Below are positions 1-6,902 of a stretch of 14,117 bases of DNA, one piece after another. Every line of letters starts with the position of its first letter. Position 1 is the stretch's first letter. The notes under the pieces were generated by a model. That model was not told the DNA's origin and ran no database searches. It was given only the letters and a program-made list of their open reading frames with translations. The position numbers and the translations under genes are program-made. The DNA is taken from NCBI GenBank assembly GCA_964502735.1, contig CAZCYD010000062.1, positions 1-14,117 on the forward strand, given 5' to 3'. Source of the DNA: JACKAN01 sp964502735 (GTDB taxonomy: Bacteria > Bdellovibrionota > Bdellovibrionia > Bdellovibrionales > UBA1609).

Positions 1-58
1 ATTTTAGATTGCTTACTAAGAGGGCAACTGTACGATCAAGTCCTGACTTCTACAATTA

Positions 59-622
59 ATGGCATCTTTTATTTCTGTGGCAAGTGCTGATCATCATCAT
101 GCAGCATCCATTGATTTGAAAAAGAGCGAGTTTACATGGAAAGCAAATAAAAAAATGGGCAGTGGACACTATGGAAATATTTTTTTAAAGTCTGCAAAGG
201 CAGAGATGAACAAGGGGCTTATTACTTCTGCAGAATTTGAAATGGACATGGCTTCATTTACTGTGACCGACCTTGAAGGTGAGTGGAAGACAAAGTTTAT
301 GAATCATGTAAAAAGTGGAGACTTTTTTGAAGTTGAGAAGTACCCAACTGCTAAATTAGTTCTCGATAAGCAAACTAAGGAAGGTACAGTAGATGGGAAA
401 CTTACAATTAAAGAAAAAACACAGCCTGTAAAAATTCAGTTCGCTAATAAAGGCGGGGTTTACACAGGGACTTTAACTTTTGACCGCACCAAATTTGGCA
501 TAACTTATAACTCAGAGAACTTTTTTAAAGTGGCTGCGGATAAAATTATACAAGATCAAGTTGTGATCGATTTTAAGATTGTGGCCGCAGCTCCAGCTTC
601 GTCTGCGAAGACTAAAAAGTAA
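59..622 (+). CDS. YceI-family lipocalin-like protein, N-terminally truncated
   Basis: A 187-residue protein of the YceI family, whose members are periplasmic beta-barrel proteins that bind isoprenoid or other lipophilic molecules. Family features are the opening 'IDLKKSEFTWKANKKMGSGHYGNI' region (about residues 18-41), the 'TDLEGEWKTKFMNHVKSGDFFEVEKYP' block (about 70-96), and the closing beta strands 'TLTFDRTKFGITYNSENFF' and 'IIQDQVVIDFKIVA'. Family members normally begin with a complete signal peptide. Here the protein starts with 'MASFISVASADHHH', which looks like only the last third of a signal peptide (cleavage after ASA). An in-frame TGA at 44-46 and TAA at 17-19 block any longer start, and no Shine-Dalgarno precedes the ATG. 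The gene probably lost its 5' end through a rearrangement or assembly join, so export is doubtful as written. Family assignment is secure; functionality is not. Confidence 0.85.
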   Translation: MASFISVASADHHHAASIDLKKSEFTWKANKKMGSGHYGNIFLKSAKAEMNKGLITSAEFEMDMASFTVTDLEGEWKTKFMNHVKSGDFFEVEKYPTAKLVLDKQTKEGTVDGKLTIKEKTQPVKIQFANKGGVYTGTLTFDRTKFGITYNSENFFKVAADKIIQDQVVIDFKIVAAAPASSAKTKK

Positions 623-711
623 GACTTAAAAATATATAAATAGAGAATAGACGCAAAGCAGCTTAGTTTGAAATATATATAATATTAAGTAAAGTTTACA
701 AAGCTTCTTAT

Positions 712-738
712 ATGCCGGGAATAGGGCCCGGCGTTTCT
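712..738 (+). terminator. GC-rich hairpin after the YceI gene
   Basis: In a very AT-rich spacer, GCCGGG (714-719) pairs with CCCGGC (727-732) across a 7-nt loop. The stem can extend by a G-U and an A-T pair, and GTTTCT follows. This fits a weak Rho-independent terminator for the YceI gene. It also lies between a TATAAT at 678-683 and the HNH gene, so it could instead be a leader structure of that gene. A second small hairpin (GGCCA 742-746 / TGGCC 754-758) lies just downstream. Confidence 0.45.
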
Positions 739-773
739 ACAGGCCACCAGAAATGGCCAGCTAGGGGGTTTTT

Positions 774-1310
774 GTGAATATGGCAAATAGGGTTTCTATT
801 GGGCCTTTGCTCTTTTTTGCATGTTTTTGTTTATTTTTTATGTTTTCTTCTGCCTTTTCCCGAGAGGCTGAGGCTTTTCCATTAATTCCTGATCCTGAGA
901 TGACCTATGGGGACCTTTGTGACACTCGCGATCGTGACTTTCAAAACTACAGGTATGGTCAGAGGATAGCTTATTGCAAAAGAAACGTGAGTAAGCGTCA
1001 AAAAGAGCGAATTTACGATGAATACGGTATACCTCAAAAGTGCCGTAGGAGATACACCATAGATCATTTCATTCCTCTGTCAATTGGCGGTAGCAATGCT
1101 GATGAAAATTTGTGGCCAGAACATGTTAAGGTAAAGTCGACTCGACCCGATTTGGAAGAGGATGTCTTTGAAGCCCTAAGAGATGGAGAAATTACTCAGA
1201 AGGATGCTGTAGAGATAATTGTAAAAGAAAAGACATCTGTTAAAAGAATTTCTATGCAGATGAGGTTTAAAAGCCAGAACTGTGACATCCCAGACGCCTA
1301 CAGTCCCTAA
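774..1310 (+). CDS. Exported HNH-type endonuclease
   Basis: A 178-residue protein with an N-terminal hydrophobic signal segment (about residues 10-28, LLFFACFCLFFMFSSAFS) and an HNH-like nuclease core. The core reads YTIDHFIPLSIGGSNADENLWPEH (94-117): Asp97-His98 are the likely metal/general-base pair, GGSN (105-108) and NLWP (112-115) are typical HNH positions, and His117 is a candidate metal ligand. Mature-region cysteines (49, 68, 90, 170) suggest disulfides, in line with action outside the cytoplasm. Secreted HNH enzymes of this type digest DNA nonspecifically; whether this one serves nutrient recovery or competition is inference. The start is GTG at 774, chosen because AGGGGG (763-768) lies 5 nt upstream; an in-frame ATG at 780 is the alternative. 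The gene stands alone, flanked by a hairpin upstream and a convergent antiporter gene downstream. Confidence 0.85.
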   Translation: MNMANRVSIGPLLFFACFCLFFMFSSAFSREAEAFPLIPDPEMTYGDLCDTRDRDFQNYRYGQRIAYCKRNVSKRQKERIYDEYGIPQKCRRRYTIDHFIPLSIGGSNADENLWPEHVKVKSTRPDLEEDVFEALRDGEITQKDAVEIIVKEKTSVKRISMQMRFKSQNCDIPDAYSP

Positions 1311-1351
1311 TTCAAGTTTTCAAAAATTAATATTTGCGATCAATTGTGCAG

Positions 1352-1378
1352 CCGTCGACTGAGGACGGTGAGTTTTAA
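1352..1378. terminator. Possible shared terminator between convergent genes
   Basis: CCGTC (1352-1356) can pair with GACGG (1364-1368) across a 7-nt loop, followed on the + strand by TGAGTTTT. It lies in the 85-bp gap between the convergent HNH and antiporter genes. The stem is short and the T tract poor, so this is only a candidate. Confidence 0.3.
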
Positions 1379-1395
1379 AGGTCTGGGCTAATAAA

Positions 1396-2586
1396 TTAGG
1401 TTTTTAGCTCTCCATACCTTTTAAAAAGTATCGGTGTAATTAAGGTGGTTATAACCCCCATAAGAACGAGTACAGAAAAGAGATCTTGGCCTATAAAGCC
1501 CCTTTGCAGGGCGATACTGGCAATTACGAGTTCCATAACCCCGCGCCCATTGAGTATGATCCCTATGCTTAAAGAAGTTTTGCTGGTTAAACCAATTAGG
1601 CGCCCTCCTAACCAACCGGCCAATATTTTGGAGGCGACTGAGACAAAAATAACTGCGCCCAAAAAGCTCAGAGATTGAACTTCACCAAAACTGAACTCGA
1701 GACCAATATAAGCAAAAAATACAGGACCTAGAAATCCATTTGTAATAGAACCAATGGTCCTTTCAAGTTCCGAATATCTTGTGTCAATAAAGAACTCCTT
1801 ATCTATGAGGAGCGCCCCAAAAAAAGCTCCTATGACAAAATGGAACCCGAGGGTTTCGCTAATGGATCCAACGACTAAAACAAAAAGTATCACTATGCCA
1901 AACAGGGCCTCACTACCAAAGTATTCTACGAGTTTTTCCGGGACGATTTTTATGTTTATTCCACTTTTTTGAACAGTCTGTATAAACCAGTTTATTCCTA
2001 AAATAAACAGTGCCAGAGCTAACAGTTTCCCGCCAGTAATTGCGACGGACTGGGCAATAAGCAAAAAGGATTTTTCCTGTGGGAGATCGAGTATTACTCC
2101 AAGGGCTAAAAGAGCGGCCACATCGTTCACGATTGCCGTTGCCACAGAGTATTTGGCAATGTCAGTTTTGAGTAGATTAAAGCTGTCCAATATTCTAACC
2201 GCGACAGGCAGGGCTGTGATAGCAACGCACAGTCCAAGAAAAACCGTTCTCATGGCATCCAATTCAAAGCTTACTCCAACTAAGACGCCCGCAAATAGGG
2301 GGATGAAAAAACCTGCTAGGGCTATTATTAGGCCACGGCCATTAAGAGAGTTGATAATATCTTTAAAATTCATTTCAAGGCCAGAGGACAAAACAACGAG
2401 GAAGACTGCTAGCTCCGCAATTCCTGAAAGGGCTTCATTGCTGTGGATTAAATTCAGGACAGTGGGGCCTAAAATAACACCTGCACACATCTCTCCGACT
2501 ATTGCGGGTTGGTCGTATTTGGCAAAAAGACGTCCCAGCAATCGGGCCAGGACTATTAAGATAAGCAGACTGGTCAATAAAGGCAT
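1396..2586 (-). CDS. CPA2-type cation:proton antiporter
   Basis: An integral inner-membrane monovalent cation/proton antiporter of the Na+/H+ exchanger (PF00999-type) fold, 396 residues from the chosen start, hydrophobic throughout with room for about 12 helices. Landmarks: the first helix 'LLTSLLILIVLARLLGRLF', the 'QPAIVGEMCAGVILGPT' stretch, 'SSGLEM', 'CVAITALPVAVRILDSF', the ion-binding 'IVNDVAALLAL' (Asn154-Asp155) and 'LNGRGVMELVIA' (Arg348) near the C-terminus. An Asn-Asp pair rather than Asp-Asp usually goes with electroneutral exchange in this superfamily; the ion cannot be read from sequence. There is no C-terminal RCK/TrkA domain, unlike KefB/KefC. The open frame extends to a GTG at 2640, but the ATG at 2584-2586 is preferred because it begins at the first membrane helix and AGGA lies about 11 nt upstream. 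It is divergent from the exported-protein gene that follows. Confidence 0.9.
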   Translation of the reverse strand: MPLLTSLLILIVLARLLGRLFAKYDQPAIVGEMCAGVILGPTVLNLIHSNEALSGIAELAVFLVVLSSGLEMNFKDIINSLNGRGLIIALAGFFIPLFAGVLVGVSFELDAMRTVFLGLCVAITALPVAVRILDSFNLLKTDIAKYSVATAIVNDVAALLALGVILDLPQEKSFLLIAQSVAITGGKLLALALFILGINWFIQTVQKSGINIKIVPEKLVEYFGSEALFGIVILFVLVVGSISETLGFHFVIGAFFGALLIDKEFFIDTRYSELERTIGSITNGFLGPVFFAYIGLEFSFGEVQSLSFLGAVIFVSVASKILAGWLGGRLIGLTSKTSLSIGIILNGRGVMELVIASIALQRGFIGQDLFSVLVLMGVITTLITPILFKRYGELKT

Positions 2587-2663
2587 GGCAAATTCTATCC
2601 TTTTTGTGGCTCTTTGTGAAGAAACATTGTCTTTAGGCACATAAATTGCTTTATATGAGTGAT

Positions 2664-3368
2664 ATGGACCATAGACTTTTCATGAAGCCTTCGATTATTT
2701 TTTTGTTTTTTGCAATTCTACTATCTCTTCAGGTTAAAGCCACCGAACGAGCTGAGGAGGGTTGTGCTGGGACCCTTTCTGCTTTTGGATTAGGTTATGG
2801 CATCTATGTAACTGCGACTAATAAAGATTTATCTTCTTTTGAGGGAGAGAAAGGAGCTAAAAGTTTTGTTGGTGAAAAACATTGGCTAAAACCAAATTTT
2901 GTTCGGCGGATTAGCTTCGAGCTAAAAGAGTATTGGGGATGGAGGGGGCAAGGATCGGGTGTGTTAGTCCCTTTGGTTGAGGCTGATCGACCTCTTAAGA
3001 ATCATTTTAGTTACTCGGGCCATGAAAGATTTCAGCGCGATTACGGAAGTTTTTTAGAATCACAGGGGAGACCTCCAGAGCGCCTCAATCTAGAAAAGGT
3101 TTATTCTTTTATTGAAAACTTTGATAGAAGTTTGGGGGGTAGAATTATAGAAAAAAAGTCTCAAAAAGAGCTGTTATTTGATAGGGCATTTCTAGTGTAT
3201 GCCCCTGTTTTTTTTGATCTAAAAACCTCTGAAGAAACGGGTTTAAAGATGCAAACTGTAAGTGGTCGAAATTCGAAAGAGTTGCGAATGAGGTCTTACT
3301 TTCACTTTTCAGACTCTTTGTATCTCATAATTGAATATGCCTCCATTCTGAGAAATGATAATTTGTAA
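2664..3368 (+). CDS. Unrecognised exported protein
   Basis: I do not recognise a family. The protein (about 234 residues from this start) has a clear signal peptide: MDHRLFMKPSIIFLFFAILLSLQVKA, with likely cleavage near 'KATERA'. There is no lipobox. The mature part is soluble-looking and contains 'CAGTLSAFGLGYGIYVTAT', 'EYWGWRGQGSGVLVPLVEADRP' and a C-terminal 'MRSYFHFSDSLYLIIEYASIL'; many aromatic residues and alternating hydrophobics suggest beta structure. The start is uncertain: the frame opens at a TTG (2646), with ATGs at 2655, 2664 and 2682. None has a strong ribosome-binding site. 2664 was chosen for the weak GAGTG 5 nt upstream, while 2682 would give the neatest signal peptide. It is divergent from the antiporter gene across about 77 bp, which must carry both promoters. 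Confidence 0.65.
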   Translation: MDHRLFMKPSIIFLFFAILLSLQVKATERAEEGCAGTLSAFGLGYGIYVTATNKDLSSFEGEKGAKSFVGEKHWLKPNFVRRISFELKEYWGWRGQGSGVLVPLVEADRPLKNHFSYSGHERFQRDYGSFLESQGRPPERLNLEKVYSFIENFDRSLGGRIIEKKSQKELLFDRAFLVYAPVFFDLKTSEETGLKMQTVSGRNSKELRMRSYFHFSDSLYLIIEYASILRNDNL

Positions 3369-3516
3369 CCGTATCAATTTTTAGTCACTGCAAAAGTGTA
3401 ACCATATTTTAAGTGTAGAACGTAAGTTTGCTCATACATATTCCAAAGCTTGTATTCAATAGTTTGTGTCAATCTGAGTATTTAAGTTTTTAGTCTTATA
3501 AGCCGAAATAGATCCG

Positions 3517-4917
3517 GTGGACGTCCTGATTAAAACGACTTTTCTTATTATTATTTGCTTTGCAGTCATTAATTTTGTAGCCGCATGGTTTAGCTATAAT
3601 CAGAACCGTGAGTCCATGTATAAAGTTACAGCCTACTTTTGGTTGTCTTTAATTGCTAATTTTTTATTGCAGGCTCTAGCTCAGAATAGTCAGACTGTTA
3701 TTGTTCTGTCTTTTTCATTTTCATTAATCCCTGTCAATTTACTTTGTATTACGCTCTACTCAATACTTCAGATGAGGTATCCCTATAGATTCATTTTGGC
3801 TCTGAGTGGGGCCTCCATAGTCGCTTCACTCATCTTTCTATTGAATTCTCAATCGTTTCTTCTGGCAGCTTTACCCTTATCTGTTGCCGCGGCTTATCCG
3901 CTCTTTTTGACATCTTATGTGCTGATACAGTCTAGAAGAAGTCTCGGAGTTTTTATGCTTATAGCCTTTGTGTTGGTGTGTTTTGCTTTGCACGGATTTA
4001 ATTTCGCACTTTTTCGCATGGACCCTGTTAATCAGCTTTGGGGGTGGCCAGTTGCTTATGCCATTTATCAGGCATTATCGGCTTTACTTCCTGTTGCGAC
4101 ATTGTCGGAATTTAGATCTAGAGAGTCGCAGAGGTTAGAAGAGATCATAGCCTCTAAAACCTCACAGCTAGACGAGGCATTAAGATTTAAGAATTTTCTA
4201 TTTAAAACATTGGCTCATGATATTTCAAGTCCATTATTGGTGTCTCAGGTTTATGTAAATAATATTCGCAACGACAAAAGCCATGAGGCTATAGATAAAA
4301 ACTTGTCTAGACTTGGAAAATCCATTGATAAAATGGTTCAAATTACTAATGACTTAAAGCAATTAGATTTAAAGTCGTTTAATACGAGTTTTCATTGTTT
4401 GTTTGAGTGTTGCCTTTCCTGTTTTGAGTCTTTTGAGTCTTTCTTAAAACTTAAACGCATCTCTTTAGATTTTGATGAAGAGAGTCTTGTAAATTTAGAG
4501 GTTCAAGTTCATAAGACATCATTTATAAATTCAGTATTGTCTAATCTTTTGCGAAACAGTATCAAGTTTAGTAGAGAGGGATCAGAGGTTTCAGTCAGGG
4601 CCTTTGCGAGTTCTGGCAATAGGGTCTGCATAGAATTTTCTAATTACAGTGGGTTAATACCTCAGAATATACTTGCAAATATTTTCGAGTTCTCTTCTGA
4701 AAAATCTCAGATTGGTACAGTTGGGGAGCTGGGAAGCGGTTGGGGGCTTCCCATTTGCAAGACTTTAGTGAGTGCATACGGGGGAAGTATTGCTATCACA
4801 AATGAACCTGTTAAGAATAAAAATGCCCCATATCAGACTACAGTTCAGATAATATTAATCGGGCGAGTTAAGCCCTCTGCTAATTTTCCACGGACCACTG
4901 TTGTGGCAGCCTCTTGA
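3517..4917 (+). CDS. Orphan membrane sensor histidine kinase
   Basis: A 466-residue sensor kinase. Residues 1-195 hold about seven hydrophobic helices with almost no extracytoplasmic domain, resembling a 7TM-type sensor. A short linker/coiled coil (196-226) leads to the dimerisation/phosphoacceptor domain with the H box 'LAHDISSPL' (His234). The ATPase domain has the N box 'LSNLLRNSIKFS' (Asn343, Asn347) and the G2 box 'GELGSGWGLPICKTLVSAYGG' (403-423). The G1 box, normally DxGxG, reads 'FSNYSGLIP' (374-382): the adenine-contacting Asp is Asn376. Asn occurs there in some active kinases, so activity is not excluded. No response regulator is adjacent. The GTG start at 3517 lacks a good Shine-Dalgarno but is required to include the first helix. 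Its last 63 bp overlap, tail to tail, the opposing oxidase gene. Confidence 0.88.
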   Translation: MDVLIKTTFLIIICFAVINFVAAWFSYNQNRESMYKVTAYFWLSLIANFLLQALAQNSQTVIVLSFSFSLIPVNLLCITLYSILQMRYPYRFILALSGASIVASLIFLLNSQSFLLAALPLSVAAAYPLFLTSYVLIQSRRSLGVFMLIAFVLVCFALHGFNFALFRMDPVNQLWGWPVAYAIYQALSALLPVATLSEFRSRESQRLEEIIASKTSQLDEALRFKNFLFKTLAHDISSPLLVSQVYVNNIRNDKSHEAIDKNLSRLGKSIDKMVQITNDLKQLDLKSFNTSFHCLFECCLSCFESFESFLKLKRISLDFDEESLVNLEVQVHKTSFINSVLSNLLRNSIKFSREGSEVSVRAFASSGNRVCIEFSNYSGLIPQNILANIFEFSSEKSQIGTVGELGSGWGLPICKTLVSAYGGSIAITNEPVKNKNAPYQTTVQIILIGRVKPSANFPRTTVVAAS

Positions 4918-5511
4918 AGGTTCAATATCATCCAGGAAGTGCTCATAAGCTCGAATCGTATGTTTCATATTGTTAGCCACTTCTGAAAGATCTTGTTCGT
5001 TAAGATTAGAAATTACATTTTTAGCCTGTTCAAGGTGTCCGGGGTCTTCTTCGCCATGTAGTCTTAAAAAATTTGTGGCAGCCTTTGGATACTTTGGATC
5101 AAGTTTATCGCGTAAAATTTTTGGAACTACGTTACAACAGAGGCTTTCAAGCACATAAATGTAGCCGAGGTAAGCCTTAGGGCTTTGGTGCTGAATTTTA
5201 TAGTACTGTGATTGGTAAAGAGATTGTGTGGCAGGGGCTTCGTGAAAATCTATTAGAGAGAAGCCTAAGGCCTCGAGATCTTTCTGACAAAGGAGTTCAT
5301 GATTCATTTCCTCTCCGATGTGTTTGACCATGCGGCGAAAAATTTTAGGCTCAGACAATGAGGTGTGGCCAGCCGCGAGAGCTAACATCTTTGTTGAATG
5401 CCGAATGTAATAAAAGGATTGAGCCAAATATTCTGCATAAACGTTTTGATTTTGCCAATCAAAATTGTAAAAACGGTCATATAGTGAGTTGAGTTCTTTT
5501 TCGTGAAACAT
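4855..5511 (-). CDS. Haem-oxygenase-fold iron oxidase (HDO/TenA-PqqC-like)
   Basis: A 218-residue all-helical protein of the iron-containing redox enzyme group (haem-oxygenase-like diiron oxidases, related in fold to TenA and PqqC). Candidate metal ligands are spaced as in that group: Glu68-x-x-His71 in 'GEEMNHELL', Glu122 in 'YIYVLESL', and Asp156-x-x-His159 in 'HGEEDPGHLEQA', with His38 and His152 near. Known members cleave or desaturate lipids, decarboxylate fatty acids (UndA) or N-oxygenate amines (SznF), so the reaction here cannot be named. The ATG is decided by a nearly perfect TAGGAGGA 5 nt upstream, lying inside the end of the acyltransferase gene; the 35-bp overlap implies translational coupling and joint function. 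It is last in the five-gene run and its 3' end overlaps the kinase gene by 63 bp. Confidence 0.8.
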   Translation of the reverse strand: MFHEKELNSLYDRFYNFDWQNQNVYAEYLAQSFYYIRHSTKMLALAAGHTSLSEPKIFRRMVKHIGEEMNHELLCQKDLEALGFSLIDFHEAPATQSLYQSQYYKIQHQSPKAYLGYIYVLESLCCNVVPKILRDKLDPKYPKAATNFLRLHGEEDPGHLEQAKNVISNLNEQDLSEVANNMKHTIRAYEHFLDDIEPSRGCHNSGPWKISRGLNSPD

Positions 5512-6181
5512 AGTTTCCTCCTAGGTTTTTGTAATCTATACGATTTGTCCACAAGTATTTAGCTATGTCTTGTATCTGGGAGTACGGTTTTGCAGTGGTG
5601 CGGTACCAAGCCATAAGATCAATTTCACAACCGTGTTGAGAAAGTCCTCTTTGGATGGGGTGGGCACCTCCGCGCTCGCAGACCTGATTTATTTTTCTAT
5701 TGTTTCTAGTGGTTCCTGTCATTGCGCTGCAATTCGAGTTTAGAAGCTGGTAGCAGAATATCCCCACCTGTAAATCAGTTAATGAGACTCCTCCTCGATG
5801 ATGCCAACCTCTGTAGTCATGAGCCACAGTAAAATAGCTGTATTTACCAATTAGCGGACCTTTGCATGTGAGTTGATTCAAGGCTTCGTCATCCCAGCTC
5901 TGAAAGTATTCATCAAGTCGCGAGGCTGGCAATGACATATCTAACTCCGTCCAGAAGCCTAGGGATGTACATTTGTCTTTATGAAAGACAGTGAGAATCT
6001 CATCTTGCCGAATAAAATCGTTTGAATAGAGCTTGCGAGGAAATTCTTCTAGTTCGAGAGAGGCTTCCTCCCAAACTTCTTTCCATAGCTGAAAGGCCTC
6101 GTTGTAAAGGTGGGATAAGTTTGTAGGAGGGTTTTTTCCTGGCAAGATAATTAAGCTGAGATCGAGATGTGGCTGGGCCAT
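5477..6181 (-). CDS. GNAT-fold acyltransferase (FeeM/autoinducer-synthase-like)
   Basis: A 234-residue protein with the layout of the GNAT-fold N-acyltransferases typified by FeeM, the N-acyl amino acid synthases and LuxI-like enzymes. 'LYSNDFIRQDEIL' (51-63) resembles the substrate-side loop. 'YSYFTVAHDYRG' (114-125) is the central beta strand plus the Arg-Gly turn that contacts the acyl carrier. 'GGVSLTDLQVGIFCYQLL' (130-147) is the following helix, and 'MTGTTRNNRKINQVCERGGAHPI' (154-176) the late strand/helix pair. The C-terminal 'HGCEIDLMAWY' (183-193) also looks conserved. Family members usually take acyl-ACP as donor and an amine as acceptor; both are unknown here. The reading is from motif pattern, not a search. 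The start lacks a clear Shine-Dalgarno and is preceded by a very AT-rich repeat (AATATT twice, 6187-6204), so this gene and the next may also have their own promoter. Confidence 0.65.
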   Translation of the reverse strand: MAQPHLDLSLIILPGKNPPTNLSHLYNEAFQLWKEVWEEASLELEEFPRKLYSNDFIRQDEILTVFHKDKCTSLGFWTELDMSLPASRLDEYFQSWDDEALNQLTCKGPLIGKYSYFTVAHDYRGWHHRGGVSLTDLQVGIFCYQLLNSNCSAMTGTTRNNRKINQVCERGGAHPIQRGLSQHGCEIDLMAWYRTTAKPYSQIQDIAKYLWTNRIDYKNLGGNYVSRKRTQLTI

Positions 6182-6276
6182 AAAATATTAAATGTAATAT
6201 TAAAGAGGGATGGCAAGAGTTTTTCATTATCTAAACCAAATCTTAATAATCATAGAGTTGAGTTAGATAATTTAAT

Positions 6277-6861
6277 TTATTTTTTTCCAATGACCATAAA
6301 GCGAGTGAAGCTGTTTTCATTGTTGTAGTCAAAAAAAAGCTCTCCCTCAAACTCAAGGTGACTGAGTGGGAATGCAGAAGCGAGATCTTGGGATGAGAAG
6401 CACAAAACAAAATGGTCAGGGTGTTTCATGTTGCAGGATTGAAGGACCACTCTGGTGCCAGGAGGGACGGCCTCGAACCAATTTTTATTGGGCATATGTT
6501 CGACAGAGGTGTTGATGATTAGGGTGGGGTTGTGAGTCGTAAAGAAGTTGTTGTCTAATGTGTTAGCATCCAGATTTAAGCTTTTAAAGCTAGAGTCGCG
6601 CCAGAGCCACAGGTTGTTGATTTTTTGTGAAATCTCGCAGGCGTCGTCGTCCTGATCAATATTTAAAATCTGTTTTATGGGGAATGACCCTCGAGTCCTT
6701 AACATAAAGGCCAGTAAACCGTACCAGCCTCCAATTAAATGAATATTCTGACTGATATCAGACTCATTTTTTAAGATTTTTTCTAATTCCTGACACAGCC
6801 ATAATTTGGAACCAATCTGGCCACTTGCAAAGCCATCCATGTTTAATTGACGAGTGTTCAT
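6277..6861 (-). CDS. Rossmann-fold, SAM methyltransferase-like protein
   Basis: A 194-residue protein. 'IHLIGGWYGLLAFML' (40-54) sits where a class I methyltransferase has its glycine-rich SAM loop, with the usual GxGxG changed to GGWYG. 'ILNIDQDDDACEISQKIN' (65-82) gives an acidic strand-2 end (Asp69), and 'TLIINTSVEHMPNKNWFEAVPPGTRVVLQS' (113-142) corresponds to the strand-4/helix/strand-5 region. No catalytic residue can be pointed to, so the fold is likely but the activity is a guess. The start ATG at 6861 has AGG about 6 nt upstream. It lies 41 bp after the HTTM gene and 95 bp before the acyltransferase gene, on the same strand, so it is probably co-transcribed. It could act on the product of the neighbouring acyltransferase or oxidase. 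Confidence 0.55.
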   Translation of the reverse strand: MNTRQLNMDGFASGQIGSKLWLCQELEKILKNESDISQNIHLIGGWYGLLAFMLRTRGSFPIKQILNIDQDDDACEISQKINNLWLWRDSSFKSLNLDANTLDNNFFTTHNPTLIINTSVEHMPNKNWFEAVPPGTRVVLQSCNMKHPDHFVLCFSSQDLASAFPLSHLEFEGELFFDYNNENSFTRFMVIGKK

Positions 6862-6902
6862 GGGTACCTAACTTATAGCAAACAGAAAAGTCTGTAAATA
6901 TC

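Noticed and set aside
2153..2644. Long + strand open frame (163 codons) over the antiporter gene.
   Set aside because: It is antisense to a clear membrane-transporter frame, has low-complexity basic composition and no domain pattern.
6000..6227. Minus-strand frame of 75 codons overlapping the acyltransferase start.
   Set aside because: It is a shifted reading of the acyltransferase gene with no recognisable motif and no ribosome-binding site advantage.
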